Shown: positions 1 to 5,477 of the stretch, in pieces
Position numbering within the stretch: the stretch's first letter is position 1
How the letters are laid out: every line of letters begins with the position of its first letter
Assembly (NCBI RefSeq): GCF_937936435.1
Contig: NZ_CALDDG010000018.1
Location: 1 to 5,477, forward strand
Direction of reading: 5' to 3'
Source: an uncultured Sulfuricurvum sp.
GTDB lineage: Bacteria; Campylobacterota; Campylobacteria; Campylobacterales; Sulfurimonadaceae
DNA length: 5,477 nucleotides
Translations under genes and position numbers: made by a program
Notes under the pieces: model-generated
Seen by the model: only the letters and a program-made list of their open reading frames with translations
Databases searched by the model: none
Told to the model about the DNA's origin: nothing

Positions 1-187
1 GATCGGCAAATTCGGGGTCGGTCATGATCGTTGCCGGATTCGAGTTAATCAAAACTACGCGGTAGCCAAGCTCTTTGAGTGTTTTGACCGCTTGTGTTCC
101 TGAATAGTCAAATTCACAGGCTTGACCGATGACGATCGGGCCTGATCCGATGAGTAATATCGTTTTGATGTCGTCGCGTTTTGGCAT
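1..187 (-). CDS. carB: Carbamoyl-phosphate synthase large subunit, N-terminal 62 codons (partial)
   Basis: Start of the large (synthetase) subunit of carbamoyl-phosphate synthase. With CarA it makes carbamoyl phosphate from bicarbonate, glutamine-derived ammonia and two ATP, feeding pyrimidine and arginine synthesis in the cytoplasm. The visible protein begins MPKRDDIKTILLIGSGPIVI and continues with the family's hallmark run: the glycine-rich GSGP at residues 14-17, GQACEFDYSG at 21-30, and INSNPATIMTDPEFAD at 47-62. This is the pre-ATP-grasp fold opening the first synthetase half. The full family protein is close to 1,080 residues, so about 6% is seen here; the frame stays open to the window edge. 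The ATG at 187-185 matches the family's usual MPKR start and has a short purine-rich CAGGGG about 6 nt upstream. It follows mreC by 137 bp with its own likely promoter, so it need not belong to the mre operon. Identification is secure. Confidence 0.96.
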   Translation of the reverse strand, partial: MPKRDDIKTILLIGSGPIVIGQACEFDYSGTQAVKTLKELGYRVVLINSNPATIMTDPEFAD

Positions 188-215
188 TGAGACCCCTGTC
201 AGTAAAAATTTTATT

Positions 216-221
216 ATTATA
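216..221 (-). promoter_or_regulatory. Probable -10 element of the carB promoter
   Basis: On the minus strand positions 221-216 read TATAAT, a perfect sigma-70 -10 hexamer, 28 bp before the carB ATG. A start about 7 nt downstream would give a leader of roughly 20 nt containing the CAGGGG ribosome-binding site. No recognisable TTGACA lies at the expected -35 distance (239-244 reads TCGGAT). Housekeeping promoters of Campylobacterota are known for lacking a conserved -35 and relying on the -10 and T-rich upstream DNA, so this is not disqualifying. The DNA around it is AT-rich (201-240), which also raises the chance of a random match. Confidence 0.6.
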
Positions 222-296
222 GACGAGAAGCACTTAAAATCCGATTACAAGCGGGTAACGCAAGGGTACAAAGCGAGAATTGAATACGATGAATTT

Positions 297-316
297 GGGG
301 GGGATAACCCCCTAAA
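297..316 (-). terminator. GC-rich hairpin just after mreC, possible weak terminator or 3'-end structure
   Basis: Starting 12 nt after the mreC stop, the minus strand reads GGGGG (312-308), loop TTAT (307-304), then seven C (303-297). This gives a five-pair all-G:C stem; flanking TTT (316-314) could also pair with the AAA at 296-294 across a small bulge. No T-run follows (the next bases are AAATTC), so it does not meet the standard intrinsic terminator pattern. It may instead be a 3'-end stabiliser, a pause site for Rho-dependent termination, or nothing. The position between the mre operon and a separate carB promoter fits a transcript end. The rest of the 188-324 gap shows no gene. Confidence 0.3.
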
Positions 317-324
317 CGGAGATC

Positions 325-1086
325 TTAGCGTACGTTGGTTATAACGTGAAAATAAGCAGGATTTTTACCGTAAAAATAAGGTTCGACAACGGCACTTTGG
401 TATCCGCTGGCCCGTGTAATGGAAACGACTTTTCCGACTTTCAGACCGGCTAAAAAGATCCGATCCAGCCCTGAAGTTAAAACTTCGTCGCCGACGGCGA
501 TCGGTATCCATGTCGGGATGAATTCGACAATGATCCGGCGATCGTTGTTTCCTCTAACGATTCCCGGAGCGAGGGTAGTCCCGATATTGACCGCATAAGA
601 ACTTTTAACGTCTCCGTTGAGCAGAGCCATCGGTTTGTTGTTATTGGCTACGACGATGCCCGCGGCATAGCCCCGATACAAAAGCCCGTAAACCTTTTTC
701 GGATCGAATCCGTCCATTTCCAGCCATACACGGTGGGGGTCTCCGAATCGGACATACGAAAGAGCTCTGGCCAAAGAGACATTGGCATCGGTTTTCATCG
801 TGGTGTTCTCTTCATGCAATAGCTTTTGGTATTCGTCGGCTATTTGGTGCATGGATAAAAGCTCTTTTTCGTAAAAGCTGTTTTTTTCACGAAGATCGAT
901 GATCGTAGCTTGTTGATTGAAGTGCTCACTGATACTGTTTTCAATGGTTTCGGTAACATTATGATAAGAGGCTTTAAGCATGAGATTAAGCCGAAGAATC
1001 GGTGATTGAAGAATGTTGGTGAAATAGAGCGCTCCTCCCACCAAAACGGCGAGAAACAGAGCGAGGCTGATGGTCTGTTTATTCAT
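325..1086 (-). CDS. mreC: Rod shape-determining protein MreC
   Basis: Bitopic inner-membrane protein that links the MreB cytoskeleton to the elongation synthases (PBP2/RodA) in the periplasm, supporting rod growth. The 253 residues show a short cytoplasmic N-terminus, one hydrophobic segment at about 5-23, a charged, probably coiled-coil stretch at about 45-95, and a C-terminal beta-rich domain at about 100-250. The family signature VGDEVLTSGLDRIFLAGLKV lies at 198-217. It is shorter than E. coli MreC (about 367 aa) because it lacks a long C-terminal tail, as expected for Campylobacterota. I chose ATG 1086-1084 because it puts the membrane segment at the usual place; a GTG at 1128 would add 14 residues lying inside mreB with no supporting feature. 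The start overlaps the mreB stop by 8 bp and has no strong ribosome-binding site, suggesting translational coupling. No mreD follows it. Confidence 0.95.
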   Translation of the reverse strand: MNKQTISLALFLAVLVGGALYFTNILQSPILRLNLMLKASYHNVTETIENSISEHFNQQATIIDLREKNSFYEKELLSMHQIADEYQKLLHEENTTMKTDANVSLARALSYVRFGDPHRVWLEMDGFDPKKVYGLLYRGYAAGIVVANNNKPMALLNGDVKSSYAVNIGTTLAPGIVRGNNDRRIIVEFIPTWIPIAVGDEVLTSGLDRIFLAGLKVGKVVSITRASGYQSAVVEPYFYGKNPAYFHVITNVR

Positions 1087-2116
1087 TATCGAACAGCTCG
1101 TGGAGTTGATCGATCTCCTCGAGTGCACGACCGGTTCCGCGCGCTACGCACAATAAAGGTTCGTCGGCAACGTAGACGGGAATTTTAATGATCTCTGAGA
1201 GATATTTGTCCAGTTGGCGGATCAATGCTCCCCCTCCGGTTAGGATGACACCGTTATTGACGATATCGCCTGCCAAGTCCGGCGGCATGTTCTCAAGAAC
1301 GTCGCGTACCGCTTCAAGAATCTCTTTGAGAGGATCGCGCATCGCTTCACGGGCATCTTCGCTGGTAAGCTCGATCGAAGTCAAAAGCCCTTCGACCTGG
1401 TCACGGCCGTTGATGATCATTTTAAGTTCTTGCGCCAGCGGCATCGCTGTACCGATATTGATTTTGATATCTTCAGCGATACGTTCACCGATCAAAAGGT
1501 TGTATTTGCGTTTGACGTAATCCATGATGGCACGGTCGATTTTGTCACCCGCAACACGGATGGAACGGCATAGTACCAATCCGCCGAGCGAAATAACGCC
1601 GATTTCGGTCGTACCCCCGCCGATGTCGACGATAATATTCCCTTTTGGTTCACGGATATCGATTCCCGCTCCGATTGCGGCTGCCATCGGTTCGTCGATC
1701 AGATAAACTTCCCGTGCCCCTGCACTCATTGCCGATTCGCGTACCGCTTTACGTTCGACCTGTGTCAAGCCGTAAGGGATACAAATGATGATACGTGGAC
1801 TGATAAGACTGGTTCGTCCGTGCGCTTTTTCGATAAATTTACGGATCATTTTTTCCGTCATATCGAAATCGGCGATGACGCCGTCTCTCATCGGACGGAT
1901 CGCTTTAATATTTCCCGGCGTTTTACCGACCATCTCTTTGGCTTCGCGCCCGACGGCAAGTACTCTTTGCTGACCGTATTTTTCCGTTTTGACGGCAACG
2001 ACGGATGGCTCGTTGATGATAATCCCTTTGCCTTTTGAAATAACAAGGGTATTGGCAGTCCCTAAGTCGATAGAGAGGTCGTTTGAAAACATTCCGATGA
2101 GTTTATTAAATAGCAT
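1079..2116 (-). CDS. mreB: Rod shape-determining protein MreB (bacterial actin homologue)
   Basis: Actin-like ATPase that forms membrane-bound filaments and directs lateral peptidoglycan synthesis. At 345 residues it has the family's normal length and all main motifs. The N-terminus MLFNKLIGMF (1-10) is the amphipathic membrane-binding helix seen in Gram-negative MreB. It is followed by phosphate loop 1, DLGTANT (17-23), the LIDEPMAAAIGAG segment (139-151) containing the presumed catalytic Glu142, phosphate loop 2, DIGGGTTEIGV (164-174), ERIAEDIK (211-218), and the adenosine-site TGGGALIR (293-300). The ATG at 2116-2114 follows clpX by 9 bp, and its ribosome-binding site TAGGA overlaps the clpX TAG stop codon, so the two genes are probably co-transcribed and coupled. 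Its TAA stop lies inside the mreC start region. DnaK/FtsA-type actin folds are excluded by the N-terminus and overall length. Confidence 0.98.
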   Translation of the reverse strand: MLFNKLIGMFSNDLSIDLGTANTLVISKGKGIIINEPSVVAVKTEKYGQQRVLAVGREAKEMVGKTPGNIKAIRPMRDGVIADFDMTEKMIRKFIEKAHGRTSLISPRIIICIPYGLTQVERKAVRESAMSAGAREVYLIDEPMAAAIGAGIDIREPKGNIIVDIGGGTTEIGVISLGGLVLCRSIRVAGDKIDRAIMDYVKRKYNLLIGERIAEDIKINIGTAMPLAQELKMIINGRDQVEGLLTSIELTSEDAREAMRDPLKEILEAVRDVLENMPPDLAGDIVNNGVILTGGGALIRQLDKYLSEIIKIPVYVADEPLLCVARGTGRALEEIDQLHELFDNE

Positions 2117-2125
2117 TATTTCGTC

Positions 2126-3358
2126 CTATGCACTTTTTTGATTCGTTTTTTTGATGTATACCGGCTGGGTATTCTCTTCTACTACATTTTTGGTAATAAG
2201 CACTTCATATCCGCTGTATTCAGGAAGCTCGTACATCGTATCTCCCATGATCTCTTCCATGATGGCACGCAATCCGCGCGCTCCCGTTTTACGTGCCAAC
2301 GCTTTGGCAGCGATGGCAAGGAGGGCATCGTTTTCAAAAGAAAGTTCGACATTATCGATCGCAAAAAGTTTGGTATATTGTTTGACGAGAGAGTTTTTCG
2401 GCTCGGTCAGAATGCGAACCATCTCCTCTTCGGTAATTTTATTAAGCGATGCAATGATCGGAAGCCGTCCGATCAGTTCGGGAATGAGGCCGTAACTGAC
2501 CAAATCATCCGGTTCGACGTTGTCGAAACTGTCGTCGATTTCGGTCGTATTGCGTTTGTCATGACCAAAGCCCATGACATTTTTTCCTTTTTTGCGTTCC
2601 AAAATCTGTCCGAGTCCGTCAAATGCCCCGCCGCAGATGAACAAAATACCGGAGGTGTCGATTTGGATAAAATCCTGGTTCGGGTGTTTGCGTCCCCCTT
2701 TAGGAGGGATATTGACGACGGCACCTTCGATGATTTTCAGCAATGCCTGTTGTACCCCTTCACCGGATACGTCACGGGTAATCGAGCGGTTTTCGCTCAT
2801 ACGGGAAATTTTGTCGATCTCATCGATAAAGACGATCCCTTGTTGCGCCCGTTCGACATCGCCGTCGGCTGCTTGAAGCAGTTTGGTGAGGATATTTTCG
2901 ACATCTTCGCCTACATATCCCGCCTCAGTCAGGCTAGTGGCGTCGGCGATCGCAATCGGGACATTGAGGACGCGGGCGATTGATTGTGCCATAAGCGTTT
3001 TCCCGCTTCCCGTCGGCCCGATCAAAAGGACGTTCGATTTTGCGATTTCCGTATCGTCATCGATTTGGGTGTGTTTGAAAATCCGTTTGTAGTGATTGTA
3101 TACGGCGACCGAGAGGAGTTTTCGGGCACGCTCCTGACCGATAATATATTGGCCCAAAAAGGCGTTAAGCTCTTTAGGGGTCAGGAGTTCGGCATTGATG
3201 TGTTCTTGTACGGCAGCCGTATCGGTATCGCTGTCTCCGAACATGATTTTGTATGCAGAGAAGACACAGTTTTTACAGATATAGACGTTGTTCCCCGCGA
3301 TTAACGGGTTGTGATCGCTCTCGGGCGCATCACAGAAACTGCAGTGGCGATGAATCAT
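2126..3358 (-). CDS. clpX: ATP-dependent Clp protease ATP-binding subunit ClpX
   Basis: Hexameric AAA+ unfoldase that recognises tagged substrates and feeds them to the ClpP peptidase in the cytoplasm. The 410 residues match the family length. Visible parts in order: an N-terminal zinc-binding domain with Cys6, Cys9, Cys28 and Cys31; Walker A GPTGSGKT (114-121); pore-1 loop GYVG (147-150); Walker B IVFIDEID (175-182); the RKH pore loop (223-225); the ClpP-docking tripeptide as Met-Gly-Phe (262-264) instead of the usual Ile/Leu/Val-Gly-Phe; LIPELIGR with Arg298 as likely arginine finger; and sensor-2 TGARG (358-362). The ATG at 3358 has AAGGA 7 nt upstream and overlaps the lpxA stop as ATGA, a classic coupling arrangement. 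No clpP or lon is adjacent, unlike many proteobacteria; the lpxA-clpX-mreB placement is typical of Campylobacterota as I recall it. No truncation is seen. Confidence 0.98.
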   Translation of the reverse strand: MIHRHCSFCDAPESDHNPLIAGNNVYICKNCVFSAYKIMFGDSDTDTAAVQEHINAELLTPKELNAFLGQYIIGQERARKLLSVAVYNHYKRIFKHTQIDDDTEIAKSNVLLIGPTGSGKTLMAQSIARVLNVPIAIADATSLTEAGYVGEDVENILTKLLQAADGDVERAQQGIVFIDEIDKISRMSENRSITRDVSGEGVQQALLKIIEGAVVNIPPKGGRKHPNQDFIQIDTSGILFICGGAFDGLGQILERKKGKNVMGFGHDKRNTTEIDDSFDNVEPDDLVSYGLIPELIGRLPIIASLNKITEEEMVRILTEPKNSLVKQYTKLFAIDNVELSFENDALLAIAAKALARKTGARGLRAIMEEIMGDTMYELPEYSGYEVLITKNVVEENTQPVYIKKTNQKSA

Positions 3359-4140
3359 GATTGATTCCTTTCATACGGGATTCCCCGTTTGGTATTGGCG
3401 ATAAAACTACACAGATTTTTAACGTACTCGTTTGATTCGTTTTCCAATAAGGCGTTTGCAACTTCTTGGAGAGGTTTTCCCGACTCGAAGAGTTCGCGAT
3501 AAGCGGAACGCAACGCATCGATATGTTCGCGTTCCAGATGACGGCGCAGACCGTTGAGATTCAATCCGCGCAAAACCGCACGATTTCCTTCCGCCAGACA
3601 ATAAGGAGGGACGTCTTGAGACAATGCCGAAGCTCCGGCGATCATCGCATAGTCTCCGATTTTGACAAACTGGTGTACCGGGGTCATTCCGCCGATAACG
3701 GCGAAGTTGCCCATTTCGACATGCCCTGCAAGCGTTGCGGCATTGGCAAGGATACAATGATTTCCTATGATGACATCATGGCCCAAATGGACGTATCCCA
3801 TGAAGAGATTGTGATCTCCGACGACGGTTTTTCCGCCGCCCCCGGCAGTACCGGGATTAAAAAGGGTAAATTCGCGAATCTTGTTGTAATTGCCGATAAT
3901 CAACTCTACTTCTTCCCCGGCATATTTCAAGTCCTGAGGAATGGAACCCAAAACGGCGTGGGAAAAAATATCATTGTATTCGCCGATTGTCGTGTTTCCG
4001 TAGATACACGTACCTTGGGCTATTTTCGTCCCTTTGCCGATTTTTGCTTTTCCTGAGATAAAACAAAATGCCCCGATTTCGACATCCGGCCCGATAAGGG
4101 CACCTTCTTCGATAATGGCGTGCGGAGAAATCAAGCTCAT
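3355..4140 (-). CDS. lpxA: Acyl-ACP--UDP-N-acetylglucosamine O-acyltransferase LpxA
   Basis: First step of lipid A synthesis: moves a (3R)-3-hydroxyacyl chain from ACP to the 3-position of UDP-GlcNAc in the cytoplasm. The 261 residues begin with the left-handed beta-helix built from hexapeptide repeats (about 1-190, for example ALIGPDVEIG and KIGKGTKIAQG), then an alpha-helical tail (about 195-261). The catalytic His is in VHLGHD: His121, equivalent to E. coli His125, with His118 equivalent to His122. CILANAATLAGHVEMG (129-144), GGMTPVHQF (150-158) and DVPPYCLAEGN (176-186) are family signatures. Gly169 aligns with E. coli Gly173, the acyl-chain ruler, which suggests a long hydroxyacyl donor such as C14; this is inferred from alignment by eye. 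Whether the acceptor is GlcNAc or the 3-amino sugar used by some Campylobacterota cannot be read. ATG at 4140 lies 5 bp after fabZ, with a weak AGG overlapping the fabZ stop region. Confidence 0.98.
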   Translation of the reverse strand: MSLISPHAIIEEGALIGPDVEIGAFCFISGKAKIGKGTKIAQGTCIYGNTTIGEYNDIFSHAVLGSIPQDLKYAGEEVELIIGNYNKIREFTLFNPGTAGGGGKTVVGDHNLFMGYVHLGHDVIIGNHCILANAATLAGHVEMGNFAVIGGMTPVHQFVKIGDYAMIAGASALSQDVPPYCLAEGNRAVLRGLNLNGLRRHLEREHIDALRSAYRELFESGKPLQEVANALLENESNEYVKNLCSFIANTKRGIPYERNQS

Positions 4141-4145
4141 AGCGC

Positions 4146-4589
4146 CTACTTGTCCACGATCATTGCTTTTAGTTCTGCTTCGGATACGAGCGCGTCATCT
4201 ACATACGCTTTTCCCTCCAGCACCCAGATCGAGCCTTTGTGTTTCACAACGCTCATACGGTATTCCAACCGATCTCCGGGACGGACGGGAGCACGGAATT
4301 TGGCACCGTCGATACTCATAAAATAGACGACTTTTTGTGCCGCTTCTTCTTCGGTCATATCCATACTCTGAAATGCCAAAATACCGCCTGCTTGGGCCAT
4401 ACCTTCCAAAATCATGACACCCGGATAGATAGGATGCCCTGGAAAATGCCCTTCAAAAATTTGTTCGCCGATAGTGACGTTTTTGTAGCCGATCAAAGAC
4501 TCGTTCGGAGTTAGACTTGTCACTCGGTCGACAAGTAAAAAAGGGAAACGGTGGGGTAAAATTTTTTGAATTTGCACGACATCGATCAT
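4146..4589 (-). CDS. fabZ: 3-hydroxyacyl-[acyl-carrier-protein] dehydratase FabZ
   Basis: Hot-dog-fold dehydratase of type II fatty acid synthesis; converts (3R)-3-hydroxyacyl-ACP to trans-2-enoyl-ACP. At 147 residues it is full length. The opening IQKILPHRFPFLLVDRV (7-23) is diagnostic. The active-site stretch GHFPGHPIYPG (47-57) carries catalytic His48, and LEGMAQAGG (61-69) carries catalytic Glu62. KFRAPVRPGD (97-106) is the conserved back-end motif. Lack of an extended N-terminus and the LPHR start favour FabZ over FabA. It competes with LpxA, the next gene, for the same hydroxyacyl-ACP substrates, a pairing also found in E. coli, although lpxD and lpxB are not nearby here. ATG at 4589 is preceded by AAAGG (4606-4602), an unusually long 12 nt away; an inverted-repeat arm fills that spacer. 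It is the first gene of the compact block ending with mreC. Confidence 0.98.
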   Translation of the reverse strand: MIDVVQIQKILPHRFPFLLVDRVTSLTPNESLIGYKNVTIGEQIFEGHFPGHPIYPGVMILEGMAQAGGILAFQSMDMTEEEAAQKVVYFMSIDGAKFRAPVRPGDRLEYRMSVVKHKGSIWVLEGKAYVDDALVSEAELKAMIVDK

Positions 4590-4590
4590 A

Positions 4591-4635
4591 TTGCGGTAAC
4601 ACCTTTAGGTAAAAAGTCGCCCAATTTTACCGCAA
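4591..4635 (-). promoter_or_regulatory. Inverted repeats in the fabZ leader, possible operator or translational switch
   Basis: Two perfect 9-bp arms, TTGCGGTAA (4635-4627 on the minus strand) and TTACCGCAA (4599-4591), are separated by 27 bp. The second arm sits exactly between the fabZ ribosome-binding site and the ATG. A competing 7-bp pairing exists: GGTAAAA (4631-4625) with TTTTACC (4614-4608), loop 10 nt. The first arm can therefore pair with only one partner at a time. A small palindrome ACCTTTAGGT (plus strand, 4601-4610) covers the ribosome-binding site. The first arm also overlaps the probable -10 of the fabZ promoter. This could be a DNA-binding site for a repressor or, on transcripts entering from upstream, an RNA structure. 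The repeats are seen; any function is inferred. Confidence 0.45.
4624..4629 (-). promoter_or_regulatory. Possible -10 element of the fabZ operon promoter
   Basis: Minus-strand positions 4629-4624 read TAAAAT, one mismatch from TATAAT, preceded by a T-run (TTTTTG at 4638-4633). This resembles the T-rich plus -10 layout of Campylobacterota sigma-70 promoters. A start near 4617 would give a leader of about 28 nt containing the AAAGG ribosome-binding site. No convincing -35 is present. This is the only non-coding stretch upstream of the fabZ-mreC block, which needs a promoter here unless it is read through from the antiporter gene. Confidence 0.4.
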
Positions 4636-4660
4636 AAATGGTTAATTATTGATAATGATG

Positions 4661-5477
4661 TTAAATACTGGTTTTAAGTGCCCGTTTCACCAATAATTCG
4701 CCTACTTCGAAGCTGGCGTCAACAAACTCCAGTTTCGGAAGATCACGCATGCTTTTTCGCTCATCGACACTGTCGATTTTGATGATGACGTGGGCTTCGT
4801 TGTCGTAGCCGAGTACCGCTTCGCTGATCAGGCGGCGGGAGTGTTCGCTGCTCATGGTGATAATAACGGCTTTGGCCTCTTTGACCATCAGCGACTCGAG
4901 AACGGGAAGTTTGTTTAAGTGCCCGAAATAGGCCATGTATCCCAGTTTTCTGGCATGTAGTACATGCTTGAGGTTATCGGAGATGATAACGAAATTGGCA
5001 TCTTGCGCTTTGAGATTTGCGGCGACGATTTTTCCCAGCATGGCAAATCCGGCAACGATGATATGGTCTTGTCGTCCGATAGGGGTAATGACGTCGGATT
5101 CGTAAAACTCTTTTTCAAAATAGGAGGAGAGTTTATAGATATTGCCGATGATAAACGGTGTGAGAATCATCGAAATGACACTGACAAGAATCAGAAAGCT
5201 CGCCATCTCCTGAGTGATCAATTTGAGCGATCCCGCAAGAGCGAAAACGGCAAATGAAAATTCTCCGATCTGTGCGAGAGAGAGGGCCGTTTTGGCTGAG
5301 GTGTTTTTGTCGGAATTGCGTCGGATGATGGCATAGATAACCAGTGCTTTAAAAAGCATCGCAAAAATGAAAATAAAAACGATGATATGGATGTTGGACA
5401 AAAAGAAGAGCAAATCGATTTTCGTCCCCACCCCGAAGAAAAATGCTCCCAATAGCAAGTCTTTATAACTTGCGATA
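4661..5477 (-). CDS. Kef/CPA2-type cation:proton antiporter with RCK domain, C-terminal part (partial)
   Basis: The C-terminal 271 residues of an inner-membrane monovalent-cation:proton antiporter of the CPA2 (KefB/KefC-like) family; the frame is open at the right edge, so the N-terminus and most membrane helices lie outside. The visible part starts IASYKDLLLGAFFFGVGTKIDL, matching the family's LLLG-FF-VG-ID block, followed by hydrophobic segments at about 29-52, 64-85 (with the family QIGEFSF at 69-75) and 91-114. A cytoplasmic RCK/TrkA-N Rossmann-like domain runs from about 137 to the end. Its glycine motif is GFAMLG (143-148) rather than GxGxxG, and other ligand-contact positions are also changed, so nucleotide control may be lost. 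No C-terminal TrkA-C domain follows. Substrate (K+ or Na+) cannot be decided. A TTG at 5458 is not the start, because similarity continues upstream of it. Stop codon is 71 bp before fabZ, with no terminator between. Confidence 0.9.
   Translation of the reverse strand, partial: IASYKDLLLGAFFFGVGTKIDLLFFLSNIHIIVFIFIFAMLFKALVIYAIIRRNSDKNTSAKTALSLAQIGEFSFAVFALAGSLKLITQEMASFLILVSVISMILTPFIIGNIYKLSSYFEKEFYESDVITPIGRQDHIIVAGFAMLGKIVAANLKAQDANFVIISDNLKHVLHARKLGYMAYFGHLNKLPVLESLMVKEAKAVIITMSSEHSRRLISEAVLGYDNEAHVIIKIDSVDERKSMRDLPKLEFVDASFEVGELLVKRALKTSI

Noticed and set aside
281..294. Paired TGAAT motifs upstream of carB, possible arginine-repressor site
   Set aside because: The two TGAAT copies are direct repeats, not the inverted arrangement of an ARG box, and lie about 60 bp upstream of the -10. 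Too weak to call.
129..344. Plus-strand 71-codon frame across the carB-mreC gap as a possible small gene
   Set aside because: It starts inside carB antisense and ends inside mreC antisense, has no ribosome-binding site of note or recognisable protein features, and is explained by chance openness in a short AT-rich gap.
1087..1128. A 14-residue N-terminal extension of MreC from a GTG at 1128
   Set aside because: The extension is inside the mreB coding region, has no membrane or family feature, and the ATG at 1086 places the transmembrane segment at the normal position.
2138..2983. A 281-codon plus-strand open frame opposite clpX
   Set aside because: It begins with TTG, lies wholly antisense to an unmistakable clpX, and its protein has no recognisable domain. 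It is a mirror of clpX codon bias, like the 196-codon frame at 3466-4056 opposite lpxA.
4645..4662. Fur-box-like ATTATTGATAATGAT between the antiporter and fabZ
   Set aside because: The palindrome ATTAT-TG-ATAAT and one GATAAT repeat resemble a Fur site, but the DNA is simply AT-rich here, only part of the consensus fits, and no downstream gene is an iron gene.
1..5477. tRNA or rRNA genes, CRISPR array, insertion sequence or prophage remnants
   Set aside because: No cloverleaf-like sequence, regularly spaced repeat, transposase or integrase fragment, or target-site duplication was found; coding density is almost complete with housekeeping genes.

Overview
The window reads as chromosomal DNA of a Campylobacterota (Epsilonproteobacteria) bacterium. 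All six genes lie on the minus strand. The order in the direction of transcription (right to left) is Kef-type antiporter - fabZ - lpxA - clpX - mreB - mreC - carB. As I recall it, Campylobacter jejuni keeps the same fabZ-lpxA-clpX-mreB-mreC-(one gene)-carB order, and the protein sequences look epsilonproteobacterial. The base composition is moderate (mid-40s % GC by eye), higher than Campylobacter or Helicobacter. That points to a free-living sulfur oxidiser such as a Sulfuricurvum relative, but this genus-level guess is inference only.

Layout from right to left: 4661-5477 is the C-terminal part of a CPA2/Kef-type cation:proton antiporter with an RCK domain, cut by the right edge. A 71-bp gap (4590-4660) follows and holds a likely fabZ promoter and an overlapping set of inverted repeats. 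From 4589 down to 325 runs a tightly packed block: fabZ, lpxA (5 bp gap), clpX (4 bp overlap), mreB (9 bp gap) and mreC (8 bp overlap). This is almost certainly one transcript with coupled translation. A 137-bp gap (188-324) carries a GC-rich hairpin just after mreC and a good -10 element just before carB, so carB probably starts its own transcript. carB is cut by the left edge after 62 codons.

The block joins envelope-building functions. FabZ and LpxA draw on the same (3R)-3-hydroxyacyl-ACP pool, FabZ for membrane fatty acids and LpxA for lipid A. MreB and MreC organise the elongation machinery that sets rod shape. ClpX, an unfoldase that partners ClpP, sits in the middle. carB supplies carbamoyl phosphate for pyrimidines and arginine and is probably a positional neighbour only.

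This is an ordinary, conserved housekeeping region with no mobile element, CRISPR array, RNA gene or evident new system, and all four complete and overlapping core genes are intact. The items most worth a second look are the competing inverted repeats in the fabZ leader, the degenerate nucleotide-binding motif in the antiporter's RCK domain, and a Met-Gly-Phe version of the ClpP-docking loop in ClpX.
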